DNA from: Diadema setosum
Taxonomy: Eukaryota > Echinodermata > Echinoidea > Diadematoida > Diadematidae
DNA: 64,000 nt
Assembly: GCA_033980235.1 (NCBI GenBank)
Contig: CM067070.1
Coordinates: forward strand, 2,948,978 to 3,012,977
Reading direction: 5' to 3'
Made by a program: the position numbers and the translations under genes. Below, piece after piece: positions 38,198 to 49,427 of the stretch. Numbering within the stretch: the stretch's first letter is position 1; the number at the start of each line of letters is the position of its first letter. The notes under the pieces are model-generated. The model was not told the origin of the DNA. It was given only the letters and a program-made list of their open reading frames with translations, and did no database searches.

Positions 38198-38478
38198 GGA
38201 AAGAAGACAATCTACAGATAGGATAGAAGGGAGAAATTGGGATGAAGGGCGACAACATAAGGACGGTATATCTACAGTGAAATGTGATTGTAAAGTAGAA
38301 ACATGAAAGGAGATCCTAAGATTGAAGGTGAAAACAATGCATTCCATTCTGTGATGTCGTAATTACAATTTTGCTACACTTTAATAACACTACAGAGAGA
38401 CATTTATATCAAGGAAAGCTTCATGTGGATGTGGAACGTTAGATTTTTTTAAGTGTTCATTGGTATGTATTTCATGAT

Positions 38479-38484
38479 AATAAA
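38479..38484 (+). terminator. Candidate poly-A signal AATAAA
   Basis: AATAAA about 290 nt downstream of the second exon-like segment; would suit the 3' end of the putative plus-strand transcript. Confidence 0.35.
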
Positions 38485-38499
38485 TCTTGAAGGTTTTGT

Positions 38500-39000
38500 G
38501 TGGTAATCATAACCTTGTGATAAATCTTGATAGATTTCTAAGTGCACATTGGCAATATTTAGATGATGCTGTAATCAGATTAAGTTCTATTCTCCTTTAT
38601 TCTTTTATTTATTATTTTGTTGTCTTCAACCCACTTTGAATGTGTCACGTATGATTCTTATAAACATGGGAACATGCACTCCATGTAAATGATAGGACTT
38701 ATAACAAATTGACATAATTATTCAACCATCACTAGACAGTTCTGTTATAAGATGTTCTTTATCTAACTAAAATTGTAAATTATGATACGTGTATGTTCCC
38801 ATGCAAACTCACAACAAAATACAGAAATTTGATTTCTTTTAATAATAATTCATTATGTCTCTAAATTTACAATTAAAGAAAGTGATTGCAATAAGGATGT
38901 CAAACATCGTATATTAAAATAATAGATTATTCATTTGTCTCCATCCGTAGTAACGCACGCAACTGCAGTGTGCAGTTTGTAGGCTGCTGTGAAAAAAAAA
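38500..39000. other. Spacer, nothing recognised
   Basis: AT-rich; no coding or repeat signature supported. Confidence 0.35.
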
Positions 39001-39012
39001 AAAAATCACAGG

Positions 39013-39085
39013 CAGCCCAAGCAGGATTCGAACCCATGACCTCTGGATTACTAGACCAGCGTCATAACCACTAGACCACCAGAGT
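39013..39085 (-). tRNA. tRNA-Thr(AGT)-like sequence, probably pseudogene or SINE head
   Basis: Minus strand has an intact A box (TGGTCTAGTGG) and B box (GGTTCGAATCC). An anticodon arm CTGGT-CTAGTAA-TCCAG would read AGT (Thr), and the anticodon-loop text resembles tRNA-Thr. A T run about 10 nt downstream could end Pol III transcription. However, the acceptor stem pairs poorly (mostly G-U with a mismatch) and the T stem is weak, so a functional tRNA is doubtful. Confidence 0.45.
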
Positions 39086-39119
39086 GCCCTGGCGATACCT
39101 TTACACATGAATAATTAAG

Positions 39120-41329
39120 TATAGAAGGGCTTGGGGCGCTTCGAAGTTTACTGCTCTTATTAAATATGTACATGTCATTTGCAACTCAACTAAAGATGAT
39201 TAAACACACTGAAATTCTTACTTTAAATGATATTCATAATCTGTTTTTTTTTCTTTAATAGCTTGGGATGTACACTTTATACACTGTATCGGTCTACATT
39301 TCGCCTACAATATGGAATTCTTTACTTCGAGACGTTTATTTTTAACAAACAAAAAATTAAGAGTCCTTTAAAGGTGCTGTAAAACAGTGGTGTTTGTTTG
39401 TTTGTTTTTTGGTGGGGGGGGGGGGGGAGGGGAGTCAAATTAGCCTTGGCCCCTCTCCGCCGTCTTTTTTTTTTCCTTTAGCTGCATATTTTTTAGTCAT
39501 CACATGAAAATTCGTCTGCATCCACCCCGTAGTTTTGCTGATGACCTTTCTTTTTAATTATTTTAGCCACACACAATTTTGGCTGAATTTCCCCAACCCT
39601 CTTGTGAATTTGCTAGTACATGTACTAAAACACATTCTCAGAATGTGTTTATAGTACTGGTGGATTAAGGATTCACAGGGAGGGGGGGGGGGGGGTCGGC
39701 CAAAATTTCTCTTTTCTCATAATACAAGCCTTCGGGGCGAAAGGCTGATATTATGGGCTTTCTACACACATTTTTAGATGCTAATTATTGGTTAACATGA
39801 GCATGATCATTTATGTTGTGATTAATTTGTTTCCTTATATATGTATGACTTCTTTTAGAGACTTAATTGGCTTGGCACTCCTTACATCGACCTATTTTAG
39901 ACACCCATTTCCCTCTCTCTCTCGTGCTTTTTCTCTACTGTCCTGTGAATAGTGTAACTACATGTACATGCAGTACCTCTTCTCTTTTGTATGATATACA
40001 TCAAGTTTTTATCTGAGCATATGGGTGTTGCAGCACTCTCGAGCTTCATGCATATGCAGCAACATCTTTGTGTGGTCATATACATACATGTAGTTATGCT
40101 TGATATATTGATTTGAGAATGTTATTCTTTCTCTTGTATATGTTCCGTCCGCACTCTATAGATGTAAATGTACGATGTAAGATTTGGTGTGCATGTTCGA
40201 ACTGTGTTCCTCTTTTTGTGAACACACAAGAACTGATATAATAATGAACTTGAATTACACATATTCTTGAATCTTGATTCCATCTCCATTTGCCATTGGA
40301 TATGTATTGATTTATGGAGCTCTTCCACAATTGTTATCCTTCCCATTGTCATTACTCATCTCTGAATAATTCAAATTTGATATTCTACTGAGGACCTATG
40401 TTTCTTCGATTACATAATGCACCTCTTCAATATATTGCTGCAAAAGGCATAATAAAACATGACCATTATCATATATTTAAAATGAAGCTTGAAATTCTGA
40501 TAGTGTTGATATTCATGTATTTTTAGGAGTTTATCAGTTTCGAAGAGTGCATGCAGGATGAGTTTATGTCTTTATATGATCAGGTGCAGCTATCATAGAA
40601 TCTGTTGAGCAGGAAAGAGAAAGATGGAAAATGAGGAATTATGAGTGAATTCGCATGCGAGCCAAATGACAATAATGACACTGATAAAAATTGTGACAAA
40701 GTAAATGTCACAAATATGTGGAATAATAAGAAATAAAGAAATTAATATATTATTTCAGAGAAAGAAATAACAGAGTGCATGCATGAGTGTGAAAGATGAG
40801 TAAATACAAGTAATTATTACTGACTGGCACGTCTTTTTCCCAAGATTTAGCGGTATCCTTCATCTTAGAACAAACATTCATAATTATTATGAAAGAAGTG
40901 AACTGAATTTGAATTAAAAATAATGTGAAAAAATGAAAAAGTAAGTTAATTAAGTAAAAAAAAAAAACAGTAAAAAGTAAAAAAATATGAAACACAGTAT
41001 ACCGAATACATGTATTACCATAGATGTCCAAATGCAAAAGTGTTAAATAATAACATATCCACAAAAAGGGGGGGGGGGGCAAAGAAATCTTTGGAACGAT
41101 CAACCACAGCTATAATAACAATACATGCGTGTACTAAATGAAGATGAAAACACTGACAACACTCTTTTTAGAACAATTAAGGGAAACTGGCTTGTATTAT
41201 CATCTTAATTATCACTAAATGTATTGTAATCATCACAACAATCATTACATGACAATTAATTTCAATTAATAAGGTTATTGTTGATAAGCAGGTATAGCCC
41301 TAATAGTATTTGTATGTAAACACATACGA
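39120..41329. other. AT-rich spacer, no gene seen
   Basis: Contains G runs near 39414 and 39682, a poly-A/T-rich section, and a G run near 41068. No coding, RNA or transposon structure could be supported. Confidence 0.35.
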
Positions 41330-41735
41330 AAATGAAATAGCGACGGTTCGTAAATACACGCGTATTGCACGTTACCTATTGTACAGGCCCTACAGCGCGG
41401 GTCCCACGAACCGGCGTAATACAACTTACGTCGGTTCGTGGGACCCGCGCTTAAGTACATAACCTATGGTGCGCGCAAGAAACGATGGATTTACGAACCG
41501 ACGCAGTGAGTTTGAAGACAGAAATATCGTAAATTTTTTGAATTCACACTAAAATTACACTATGGATAGGAAGAATAACTTCCACTCTCATCACCCTGTC
41601 AAAATTTTCACACACAAGACAGGAAAAGTCATTGAAAACGTTGTCTATAACTTGTGAGATCTTTAAACGCGATTTTCTCAGAACTGCATTTTCGCTCAAA
41701 AACGAAATAGCGTCGGTTCGTGGTAATGCCGACGA
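41330..41735. mobile_element. MITE-like repeat built on ACGAACCGACGC (copy 2)
   Basis: CGACGGTTCGT near 41341, a 25 bp hairpin (41395-41419 / 41426-41450, one mismatch, 6 nt loop, containing CCCACGAACCG), TTACGAACCGACGC near 41490, and GCGTCGGTTCGTGG near 41711. Shares the motif and the ...GAAATAGCG flank with copy 1. Confidence 0.6.
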
Positions 41736-41759
41736 AGTGTGTTCAGTTCGGACAAGTTG

Positions 41760-42930
41760 AAATCCAATCCGAGGGTCCATAGCTAACATCTGGACGTTTT
41801 TTGAGCGTTCTTGATACGTTCCAAGTTCGTTCATTATTTGGACGTTTTGTCAAAGGTTTTTGTGGAAGGTTTTCGACGTATTTAAAACGTTTCAAATGAA
41901 CGTTATCCAAACTTTTTTTTTTAAAGTTTAAATAAAAAAGGAAAACCTTTCAGAATTTGTAAGGACCTGCAGAAAACCTTTTGGACGCTATAGACGTCAG
42001 TAAAACCTTTTTGAGAATATTCGAAACGTTCTATGGACGTTCTGCGGACGTCCAGAAAACCTTTGAAATCCGTCTAGAACATTCAAAAACGTTTCAAGAA
42101 CGTCCTAGAAAATGACCAGTACCAGAACGATTAGAGAACCTTTCAAATCCGTCTAGAACGTAGGTGCCTTTTAAGAACGTCTGTTAATTTTCTATTGGGC
42201 ATTTAAAAATTATGCAGGCACAATGTGGGACTTATGTAGGCCTACCCTACATAATCATAATCCTATTCTAACCTGTTCCTAATGTCGTACCACCTATACT
42301 ACATCCTATTCCCAATTGATGAATTTATATCATATTGTTTTATAATATACCAGCAAAATGTTGTAATGCATGAAGACATGGTTACTAAGATTAAATAACA
42401 CACACCTTGATTAGGCCTAAAGAAAATACCTCTTCACAACACACTTTGAAGTTGTAAATAACTGAATAATAACGTAGGTAAAATGTTTAAAACAGAAAGT
42501 TTGATCCCAGCATAAATCTTTTTTTTGGGGAGGTCTATTTCCACTAGATTTCAGATGTTATATTGTCTTATTTGAATATTCATAAAGATTCATGAATACT
42601 CATGATAAAGAAACCAATGACGGACATCTAGCGGACCCCCCCCCACCCCAAAAAAGAGTGATTTTTAAACGTTCATTAAAGAACAAGTTGACGTAACAGA
42701 CATAATTAAAACGTTTTGTGGACGTTTATAAAGGACGAAGACGTAGCAGACAAATCAAACACGTTTTGTGAAGTCCATTGACATTTTTAAAACATTCAAA
42801 AAAACCTTTGCTCTGAGGTAAATGTTTAGTCCCGATTTCGACGTTGTATGTTTTAAAAAACGTCCATTTTATACGAAGACGTACGGAACCTCAAAAAAAC
42901 ATTGAGGAAACGTTCTGAAAACATTACGTG
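41760..42930. repeat. Diffuse repeat rich in AACGT and AAAACCTTT words
   Basis: Words such as GGACGTT, AAACGTTT, GAACGTCC and AAAACCTTT occur many times at 41780-42190 and again at 42665-42930, with an unrelated stretch between. It looks like two halves of one older palindromic or satellite-like element split by an insertion; family unknown. Confidence 0.45.
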
Positions 42931-43226
42931 TTTCCTGGGTCGCTGCTGCATGTCGAAGACAAGAATACCATTGGGCAGTCACTATAGGATTGTGAAGGGA
43001 GGCACCGTCCCTGATCCTGATTAATGATCTTCCTATGGCCTTGTTTTAGGAATAGTTATTATGGATTATATAAAATTGACTTCGATTGTAAATCTATGGT
43101 AGCCTGTGTGGTCAGGAAAGTTATAATCGATATATCTGTTCATAAAACGGGGCCCTGGTACTGCGGGGCATTTGAACTTGGACAAAGGGAAAGATTTTCA
43201 TTATGAATTTACATCACACGATTCAC

Positions 43227-43228
<2 letters not shown>

Positions 43229-43262
<34 letters not shown>
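43229..43262. repeat. (GT)n microsatellite
   Basis: About 16 GT units, 230 nt left of the older LTR. Confidence 0.95.
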
Positions 43263-43264
<2 letters not shown>

Positions 43265-43299
43265 CACACCGATTCATACGCGTCTATGGTGGAAACCGA

Positions 43300-43410
43300 G
43301 GACCTGTTTTACCCGCAAGAATTTTACCACATAACCGAGGACCTGTATGTAAGTAGGAATCGTATATTTTTTAAATACCATACAACCGAGGACTTATCGA
43401 GGACTTACAA
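43300..43410. repeat. Short tandem ACCGAGGACCTG motif
   Basis: ACCGAGGAC recurs at roughly 43295, 43336 and 43385, and GAGGAC again near 43396 and 43471. A decayed local tandem repeat beside the LTR cluster. Confidence 0.4.
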
Positions 43411-44628
43411 ACATGCGCCCCTTCACCTTTGAAAATGCAAAAACAGACCGTCTGGAATGGTCTTCGAACAGAGGACGTCCTTGGTTCTTTGTGTTGTTAC
43501 GACCAAAATCACTCTGAGAATGATCGCACAAAAGAAACAATTAACTAATGTTCAGGCGGTTTATTAACAGTGATATTGTGGGTACAGACTCGTAATCGGT
43601 TTTCACATCAGTACAATAATGATCAATAGAAACAATTACAAATCAGTAATGGAATCACTTACACTTATTACATGCAATATCCCTGGAAATGTCCAAATAC
43701 GATGGTCGATGCACAAAGAAATGATCCACGATGCACCGATGAATGATACCTTCGACGTAAATCCAGAGGTGCAGGTTACGATAGTCCAAGGTATAGATCC
43801 GGGGTAAAATCCAAGTTATGTGTCCACAGCAAAACGTGCAGAATCCAAACGTTATGACGACCACGTTCAGTTGATGCGTTGAATGATGATTCACGTTATA
43901 ATGTCCAGCAAGGAATCCAGCCCGTCACAGCTTTGCGTAATAATGTCCGTTGACACTAAAATATGGAGTCTATCTCCAATGTAGGCAAATTAATTCTCTG
44001 CAGGCAAAATGTCTCCCAGGCCTTATCTCCACAAACACAATTTGTATAGCAGGTCAGCAGGTAACACAGGACTGACTATAACAAGTCGCTTCAGAGCCAG
44101 AAGTGACGTAACTCTCAGAGCAGAGGTGTTGGGTACTCTGCCTACCTCAGAATTTCTTCGGCTTATATACTATCCATTCACCCCTTTCTAGTACATTCTG
44201 TAACTTTCTCCAACCTGGGGCCACATACCTGAACATACTAGCAAGTCCAAGTTCCAGGAATCCTGGATGACTCACTGCCTAATATGTGCATAACATCATT
44301 GCCAATATTAACTACCAATCACATGGGCTACAAGGGCAGTGTGCCTCACTCAGCCACCACTTCCTAGAATTTTCTGGAATGGGTTAAATCATTCTAGATT
44401 GAGTGAGCTATAATGTATTTCCTGTCACATACATACATGTACTATAGCTACATTGTATACCACGTAGAAAATTCTCCAATGATCTGGTCAGCCTGTATGT
44501 ACTATATCTATATCATATAGAATGTTCTCCATTATTCTGGTCACCCTGTGTACATACAATGTACACATTAAAACAGCCATGCATACAGCCTTGATACATT
44601 AAACATGTACATAACTACTTGTGTGTAC

Positions 44629-45784
44629 TGTTGCGACCACAATCACTCTGAGAATGATCGCACAAAAGAAACCATCAACTAATGTTCAGGCGGTTTATTA
44701 ACAGTGATATTGTGGGTACAGACTCGTAATCGGTTTTCACATCAGTACAATAACGATCAATACAAACAATTACAAATCGGTAATAGAATCACTTACGTGC
44801 ATTACAGTCCAAAATTTGAAAGCAAGTAACCCTTTGACAGTGTCCAGATACGATGTTCGATGCACAGATGAATGATCCGCGATGCACCGATGAATGATAC
44901 CTCAGACGTAAATCCAGAGGCGCAGGTTGTGATAATCCTCGTTATTAATCCGGGGTAAAATCCAGGATATACGTCCACTGCGAAACTTGCAGAATCCAAA
45001 CGTTATGACGACCACGTCCAGTCGATGCGTTGAATGATGATTCACTTTATATTGTCCAGCAAGGAATCCAACCCGTCACAGCTTTGCCGTAATAATGTCC
45101 GTTGACACTAAAATATGGAGTCTATCTCCAACGTAGGCAAATGAATTCTCTGCAAGCAAAATGTCTCCCAGGCCTTATCTCCACAAACACAATTTGTATA
45201 GCAGGTCAGCAGGTAACACAGGACTGACTATAACAAGTCGCTTCAGAGCCAGAAGTGACGTAACTCTCAGAGCAGAGGTGTTGGGTACTCTGCCTACTGC
45301 AGAATTTCTCCGGCTTATATACTATCCATTCACCCCTTTCTAGTACATTCTGTAATTTTCTCCAACCTGGGGCTACATACCTGAACATACTAGCAAGTCC
45401 AAATTCCAGGAATCCTGGATGACTCACTTCCTAATATGTGCATAACATCATTGCCAAAATTAACTACCAATCACATTGGGCTACAAGGGCAGTGCCTCAC
45501 TCAGCCAGCACTTCCCAGAATTTTCTGGAATGGGTTAAATCATTCTAGATTGAGTGAGCTATAATGTATTTCCTGTCACATGCATACATGTACTGTAGCT
45601 ACATTGTATACCACATAGAAAATTCTCCACTGATCTGGTCAGCCTGTATGTACTATATCTATATCATATAGAATGTTCTCCATTAATCTGGTAACCCTGT
45701 GTACATACAATGTGCACATTAAAACAACCATGCATACAACCTTGATACATGTACATATAACTACTTGTGTGTACATTTGTGACA
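44629..45784 (-). repeat. 3' LTR of the young element
   Basis: Begins TGTTGCGACC and ends TTTGTGACA in plus orientation; matches 49428-50583 throughout at a constant offset of 4,799. Confidence 0.95.
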
Positions 45785-46157
45785 CCATCCCCCATGGGAA
45801 AAAGAAAGCCTTGCCGTAGCAAGGGTTTCTTTTACCTTCACAATTTTTCATTGTTATTTACAATGAATGTGAGGTACAATCCAAGTCAAGCAACAATAAT
45901 CACATACTATCACATGCCTTTTGAATAGCTGCATTAATTCCATGTTCTTTTTTCATGGATACCATTTACAATGATATTGCTTGGACTCTTGGAGCTTATA
46001 CATGTACAATCATGTCAAACTGTTTTGCATACATTAATGGATATATGCTAAACACATACACTGTAAATGATATGCGGTGAAAACTTTTCACCCTTGAATT
46101 CTACTGTGCTATCCACTACCTATGTCACACCAACTGACTTTCGGTCATAGCACTCTT
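45785..46157. other. Untranslated stretch between integrase and 3' LTR
   Basis: ~370 bp without coding potential. In Gmr1-clade elements the reverse transcriptase and RNase H would lie here; they are absent. A purine-rich CATGGGGGATGG directly beside the LTR (minus strand) is the candidate polypurine tract. Confidence 0.7.
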
Positions 46158-48704
46158 TCAACATATTGACATGACACATTCTCTGTTCTTTTGTCTGTCT
46201 GGCGTACTGATCACATTGTTCACATCACTGAGTTTCTTTTTGACACAGTACGGGCCACTGAACTTGGCTTTCAGTGGTTCACCTTGTATGGGCAGCAGTA
46301 CAAGAACTTTGTCACCTGGTTTGAAGGTTCGGGTTTTGGCATTTTTGTCTGCCTTTCTCTTCATTGAGTCTTGTGACACTTTCAAGTGTTCCCTAGCTAC
46401 CTCACAAGCCTTTGAAAGCCTTTCACAAAACTTTGACACATAGTCAAGTAGGTGGACCTCATCATCCTCAGTCATGAATTTCTCTTTGATGAGCTTCAAT
46501 GGGCCCCTAACTTCATGACCGTACACCAACTCAAATGGGCTGAAACCCGTCGACTCATTTGGGGAGTCCCTCGTTGCGAACAGCAGGAAAGGGATGCCCT
46601 TATCCCAATCCTCGGGATACTCCTCACAAAATGCCCTAATCATTGTCTTTAGGGTCTGGTGGTAGCGCTCCAACGCACCTTGGGATTGGGGATGATAAGC
46701 TGACGACTTCAGCTGCTTCACACCCAAACGATACATCACCTCTTGAAATATGCCTGACATGAAATTTGACCCTTGGTCAGACTGCACTTCCTTGGGCAAC
46801 CCATACCTAGTGAAAAACTGCACTAGAGCATCTACCACAGTCCTAGCAGTGATATTTTGCAAAGGGATAGCCTCTGGAAACCGTGTAGACATATCCATGA
46901 ATGTCAAGAGGTACTTATGACCTGACCTAGTCCTAGGCAAAGGTCCAACACAGTCGACTAGAACCCGACTGAATGGTTCTTCAAACGCAGGTATCGGAAT
47001 CAATGGCGCCGGCTTCACTGAATGCTGTGGTTTACCAGCCACCTGACATGTGTGACAAGTCTTGCAAAACTCAGCTACATCCACATTCAACCCTGGCCAA
47101 TAGAAATGCCTCATGATCCGATCCTTTGTTTTTCTGACGCCTAAATGGCCGCCAACAGGTAACTCGTGAGCAATCCTCAAGATCTCACCGCGGTAACTAG
47201 GAGGGACAACAACTTGACGGACCACCGTCCAATCCTCATCAGCTGGCCTATGGGGAGGTTTCCACTTCCTCATCAAAATGCCATCTTTGACATAATAGCA
47301 CTCAGGGACCTTTTCAGCCTCAGCCTCAGAACACGCCGTCTGAGACAAGCCTTTCAACTCAGAGTCTGCCTGCTGTGCTTCAACCAAGGAAGACTTGCTA
47401 AACAGCCCATCACTGTTAGCCTCGGAGCCTAATACAGCAACCCCATCATTCAAATCCTTGAAAAAGGTTTCTGCCAACCAAACACCGGAATTCTCCTCCA
47501 CATCAACAGAATCCGCATCATCTTGAACAGCTCTACGAGCCTGAGACCTAGTCACAACACAATCTGGGAAAATCCCAGGAAACTCCTCCTGCAACTGCTC
47601 AGTTTCAGCAACCACCACTGGTTTATCCGAAACAACTGGAGACGCAACCACCTTGTCCCCAGCCAAGTCATTCCCCAACAGGAAGTCAATGCCTACCATG
47701 GGCAACTCAGGAACAACTCCAACAGTGACAGGACCAGAAACTAGGTCACACTTCAAATCCACTCTATACAGTGGTACTGACATATAACTGCCATCAACAG
47801 TCTGAATCAAGACTTTTGCATTCACTGCACTATCCGGTGGAAAAGTCATACCACCATCCACCATCAATGACTGAGAGGCCCCCGTATCCCACAGGATGAC
47901 TACTGGTTTACCTGCCTCACCAGAAGTACATGGGGTCACCTCACCATCAAACAAAAAGCTACGATAGCTCTCATCCACCTGCTTCAGCCTATCTTTGAAT
48001 TTGGGAGATCGACTTTCAATGGCCTGTGTTTCACTGAAAGGGACACTATTTTCGGGTAGGACACTTTTTGACATGACAAATCCCATGTCCTTCTTTGTTT
48101 TGTTCTGCAACTTCCAACACTGTGACTTTACATGCCCTGTCTTGTTACAGTGAAAACATTTGATGACATTTGCACTTGTACTGGACCCTTTGTCAAATTG
48201 AGGCTTTGGTGCCGATGAAGTTTCAGAACTCGTGCCTTTTTCAGGACCAGCATTTTTTGGATTGCTCGACTGATTTTTGTCTCTCTTATTTCCAGAGAAA
48301 TTCCTGAAAGGTGGTCTGTTGTCATTTCTGTGGGTCAGCTCATACTCATCAGCCATCAAGGCTGCTTTATGCAAACTTGTCACTTTGTGATCATCCAAAT
48401 GTGACCGCACACTGAAAGCAACACTCTTTTTGAATTCTTCCAAGAGAACAACCTCACGTAGGTTATCAAAATCCTGATCCACTTTCAGGGATCTGTACCA
48501 CCTATCAAACATCATTTCTTTTTCACGAGCAAACTCAACATGTGTCTGGCCTGGTTTGCGGTACGAATTTCTGAACTTATGTCTGTACGCCTCTGGCACC
48601 AACTCATAAGCATTCAACACTGCCTTCTTGACTGTAGCATAGTCACGTGAATTGCTCTTCAGAGAGAGATGAGTACACATCAGCTGCTTTGCCGACAAAC
48701 ACAC
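46158..48704 (-). CDS. Gag C-terminus, protease and integrase polyprotein
   Basis: 848 residues. Order: capsid C-terminal half (about 16-125, with YELVPEAYRHKFRN); CCHC zinc knuckle C183-C186-H191-C196; aspartic protease with D273-T274-G275 and the later FLLGNDLAG at 341-349. A ~160-residue linker follows, then integrase: zinc-binding H513/H520/C550/C553 and catalytic D584, D643 and E679 (35 residues between the last two), with GPY at 817-819 near the C-terminus. No reverse transcriptase Y/F-x-D-D or RNase H occurs anywhere. The frame ends near the usual C-H-V-N-M-L-K-like tail, which is visible in another frame just past a one-base discrepancy at about 46175. The start at 48704 is probably not a real start; translation should come from gag. 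Confidence 0.9.
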   Translation of the reverse strand: MCLSAKQLMCTHLSLKSNSRDYATVKKAVLNAYELVPEAYRHKFRNSYRKPGQTHVEFAREKEMMFDRWYRSLKVDQDFDNLREVVLLEEFKKSVAFSVRSHLDDHKVTSLHKAALMADEYELTHRNDNRPPFRNFSGNKRDKNQSSNPKNAGPEKGTSSETSSAPKPQFDKGSSTSANVIKCFHCNKTGHVKSQCWKLQNKTKKDMGFVMSKSVLPENSVPFSETQAIESRSPKFKDRLKQVDESYRSFLFDGEVTPCTSGEAGKPVVILWDTGASQSLMVDGGMTFPPDSAVNAKVLIQTVDGSYMSVPLYRVDLKCDLVSGPVTVGVVPELPMVGIDFLLGNDLAGDKVVASPVVSDKPVVVAETEQLQEEFPGIFPDCVVTRSQARRAVQDDADSVDVEENSGVWLAETFFKDLNDGVAVLGSEANSDGLFSKSSLVEAQQADSELKGLSQTACSEAEAEKVPECYYVKDGILMRKWKPPHRPADEDWTVVRQVVVPPSYRGEILRIAHELPVGGHLGVRKTKDRIMRHFYWPGLNVDVAEFCKTCHTCQVAGKPQHSVKPAPLIPIPAFEEPFSRVLVDCVGPLPRTRSGHKYLLTFMDMSTRFPEAIPLQNITARTVVDALVQFFTRYGLPKEVQSDQGSNFMSGIFQEVMYRLGVKQLKSSAYHPQSQGALERYHQTLKTMIRAFCEEYPEDWDKGIPFLLFATRDSPNESTGFSPFELVYGHEVRGPLKLIKEKFMTEDDEVHLLDYVSKFCERLSKACEVAREHLKVSQDSMKRKADKNAKTRTFKPGDKVLVLLPIQGEPLKAKFSGPYCVKKKLSDVNNVISTPDRQKNRECVMSIC

Positions 48705-49290
48705 TTTGAAGGAGCAAGGGCCAAAATTCCTGTGGCCAGTTCAAACTGTTAGCCACCTTCTCAAATGACACAAAATATGCATCGACTCTGTTTTCTTCAA
48801 ACTTTGGCACCAATCGAATGTTCTTGGCCAAATCAAATTCAGAAGGAGCCCTTTCACGATTTCCAACAGTCTGTGCATGAGCCAATTCTATCTCACGCAA
48901 TTTCACTTGTTGCTCCACTTCAAATTTCTGCTGTTCCATTTCAAGTTTCTTCATTTCCATTCTTTCCTTCATTTCCATTTCTCTAGCCCTTTGCTCTCTT
49001 TCTATTTCTAATCTCATCTTCTCTTTCTCCATTTCCATTTTTGCAAGCTCAAGCCGTGTTTGATCTGAAATTTGAGCTTGATCTGAAGTGTCAATTTCTT
49101 CTTTGAGCTTCATGTGACCAGCTACCAAGTCAAGAATTTCTGCCTTTCTTATACCTTGTGGAACATCAACATTTAAATGCTGTGCAACAGCAGTCAAATC
49201 ACATTTGCGTAACCTTTGCAAATCTTTGAGGGACAAATCTGTCCTCTGAACAAATGCCTGAACATCCATTGTACTGATTGACATTGTCAC
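48643..49290 (-). CDS. Gag N-terminal part (matrix/capsid start), Gmr1-like element
   Basis: 215 residues. A short N-terminal helical part (LSLKDLQRLRKCDLTAVAQH, with AEILDLVAGH) is followed by a long charged coiled-coil at about 75-140 (EMEKEKMRLEIEREQRARE-type). Then comes the start of the capsid: FEENRVDAYFVSFEKVANSL, WPQEFWPLLLQ and GKAADVYSSLS. The frame stops in the middle of the capsid, and the capsid continues in the overlapping frame that begins at 48704. The two frames differ by one base, so this copy carries a frame break within gag. A programmed shift is possible but would be in an odd place. Confidence 0.85.
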   Translation of the reverse strand: MTMSISTMDVQAFVQRTDLSLKDLQRLRKCDLTAVAQHLNVDVPQGIRKAEILDLVAGHMKLKEEIDTSDQAQISDQTRLELAKMEMEKEKMRLEIEREQRAREMEMKERMEMKKLEMEQQKFEVEQQVKLREIELAHAQTVGNRERAPSEFDLAKNIRLVPKFEENRVDAYFVSFEKVANSLNWPQEFWPLLLQSVFVGKAADVYSSLSEEQFT

Positions 49291-49405
49291 AAAGTATTAC
49301 ACACAATGTACCATTGAACAATCAACTCAACTGGTATTTTGTCTGTACCAATATTCTGGCTTCCGGAACGTTCCAAATTCTAAGTTATTGGCTTCAAATT
49401 CAGTT

Positions 49406-49423
49406 CTCGGACACAAGCCCCCA
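49406..49423 (-). other. Candidate primer binding site of the young element
   Basis: Five bases inside the 5' LTR the minus strand reads TGGGGGCTTGTGTCCGAG. It starts TGG as a tRNA-CCA complement should, but I could not assign the tRNA. Confidence 0.5.
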
Positions 49424-49427
49424 ATTT

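Noticed and set aside
43983..44191. 60-residue frame found three times (44009, 45161, 49960)
   Set aside because: It repeats only because it lies in each of the three LTR copies; no start context or codon evidence for translation.
46158..48704. Long frame considered as a domesticated host gene (GIN1-like integrase)
   Set aside because: It sits between two identical LTRs with target duplications and the frame is broken at both ends, so it is transposon sequence.
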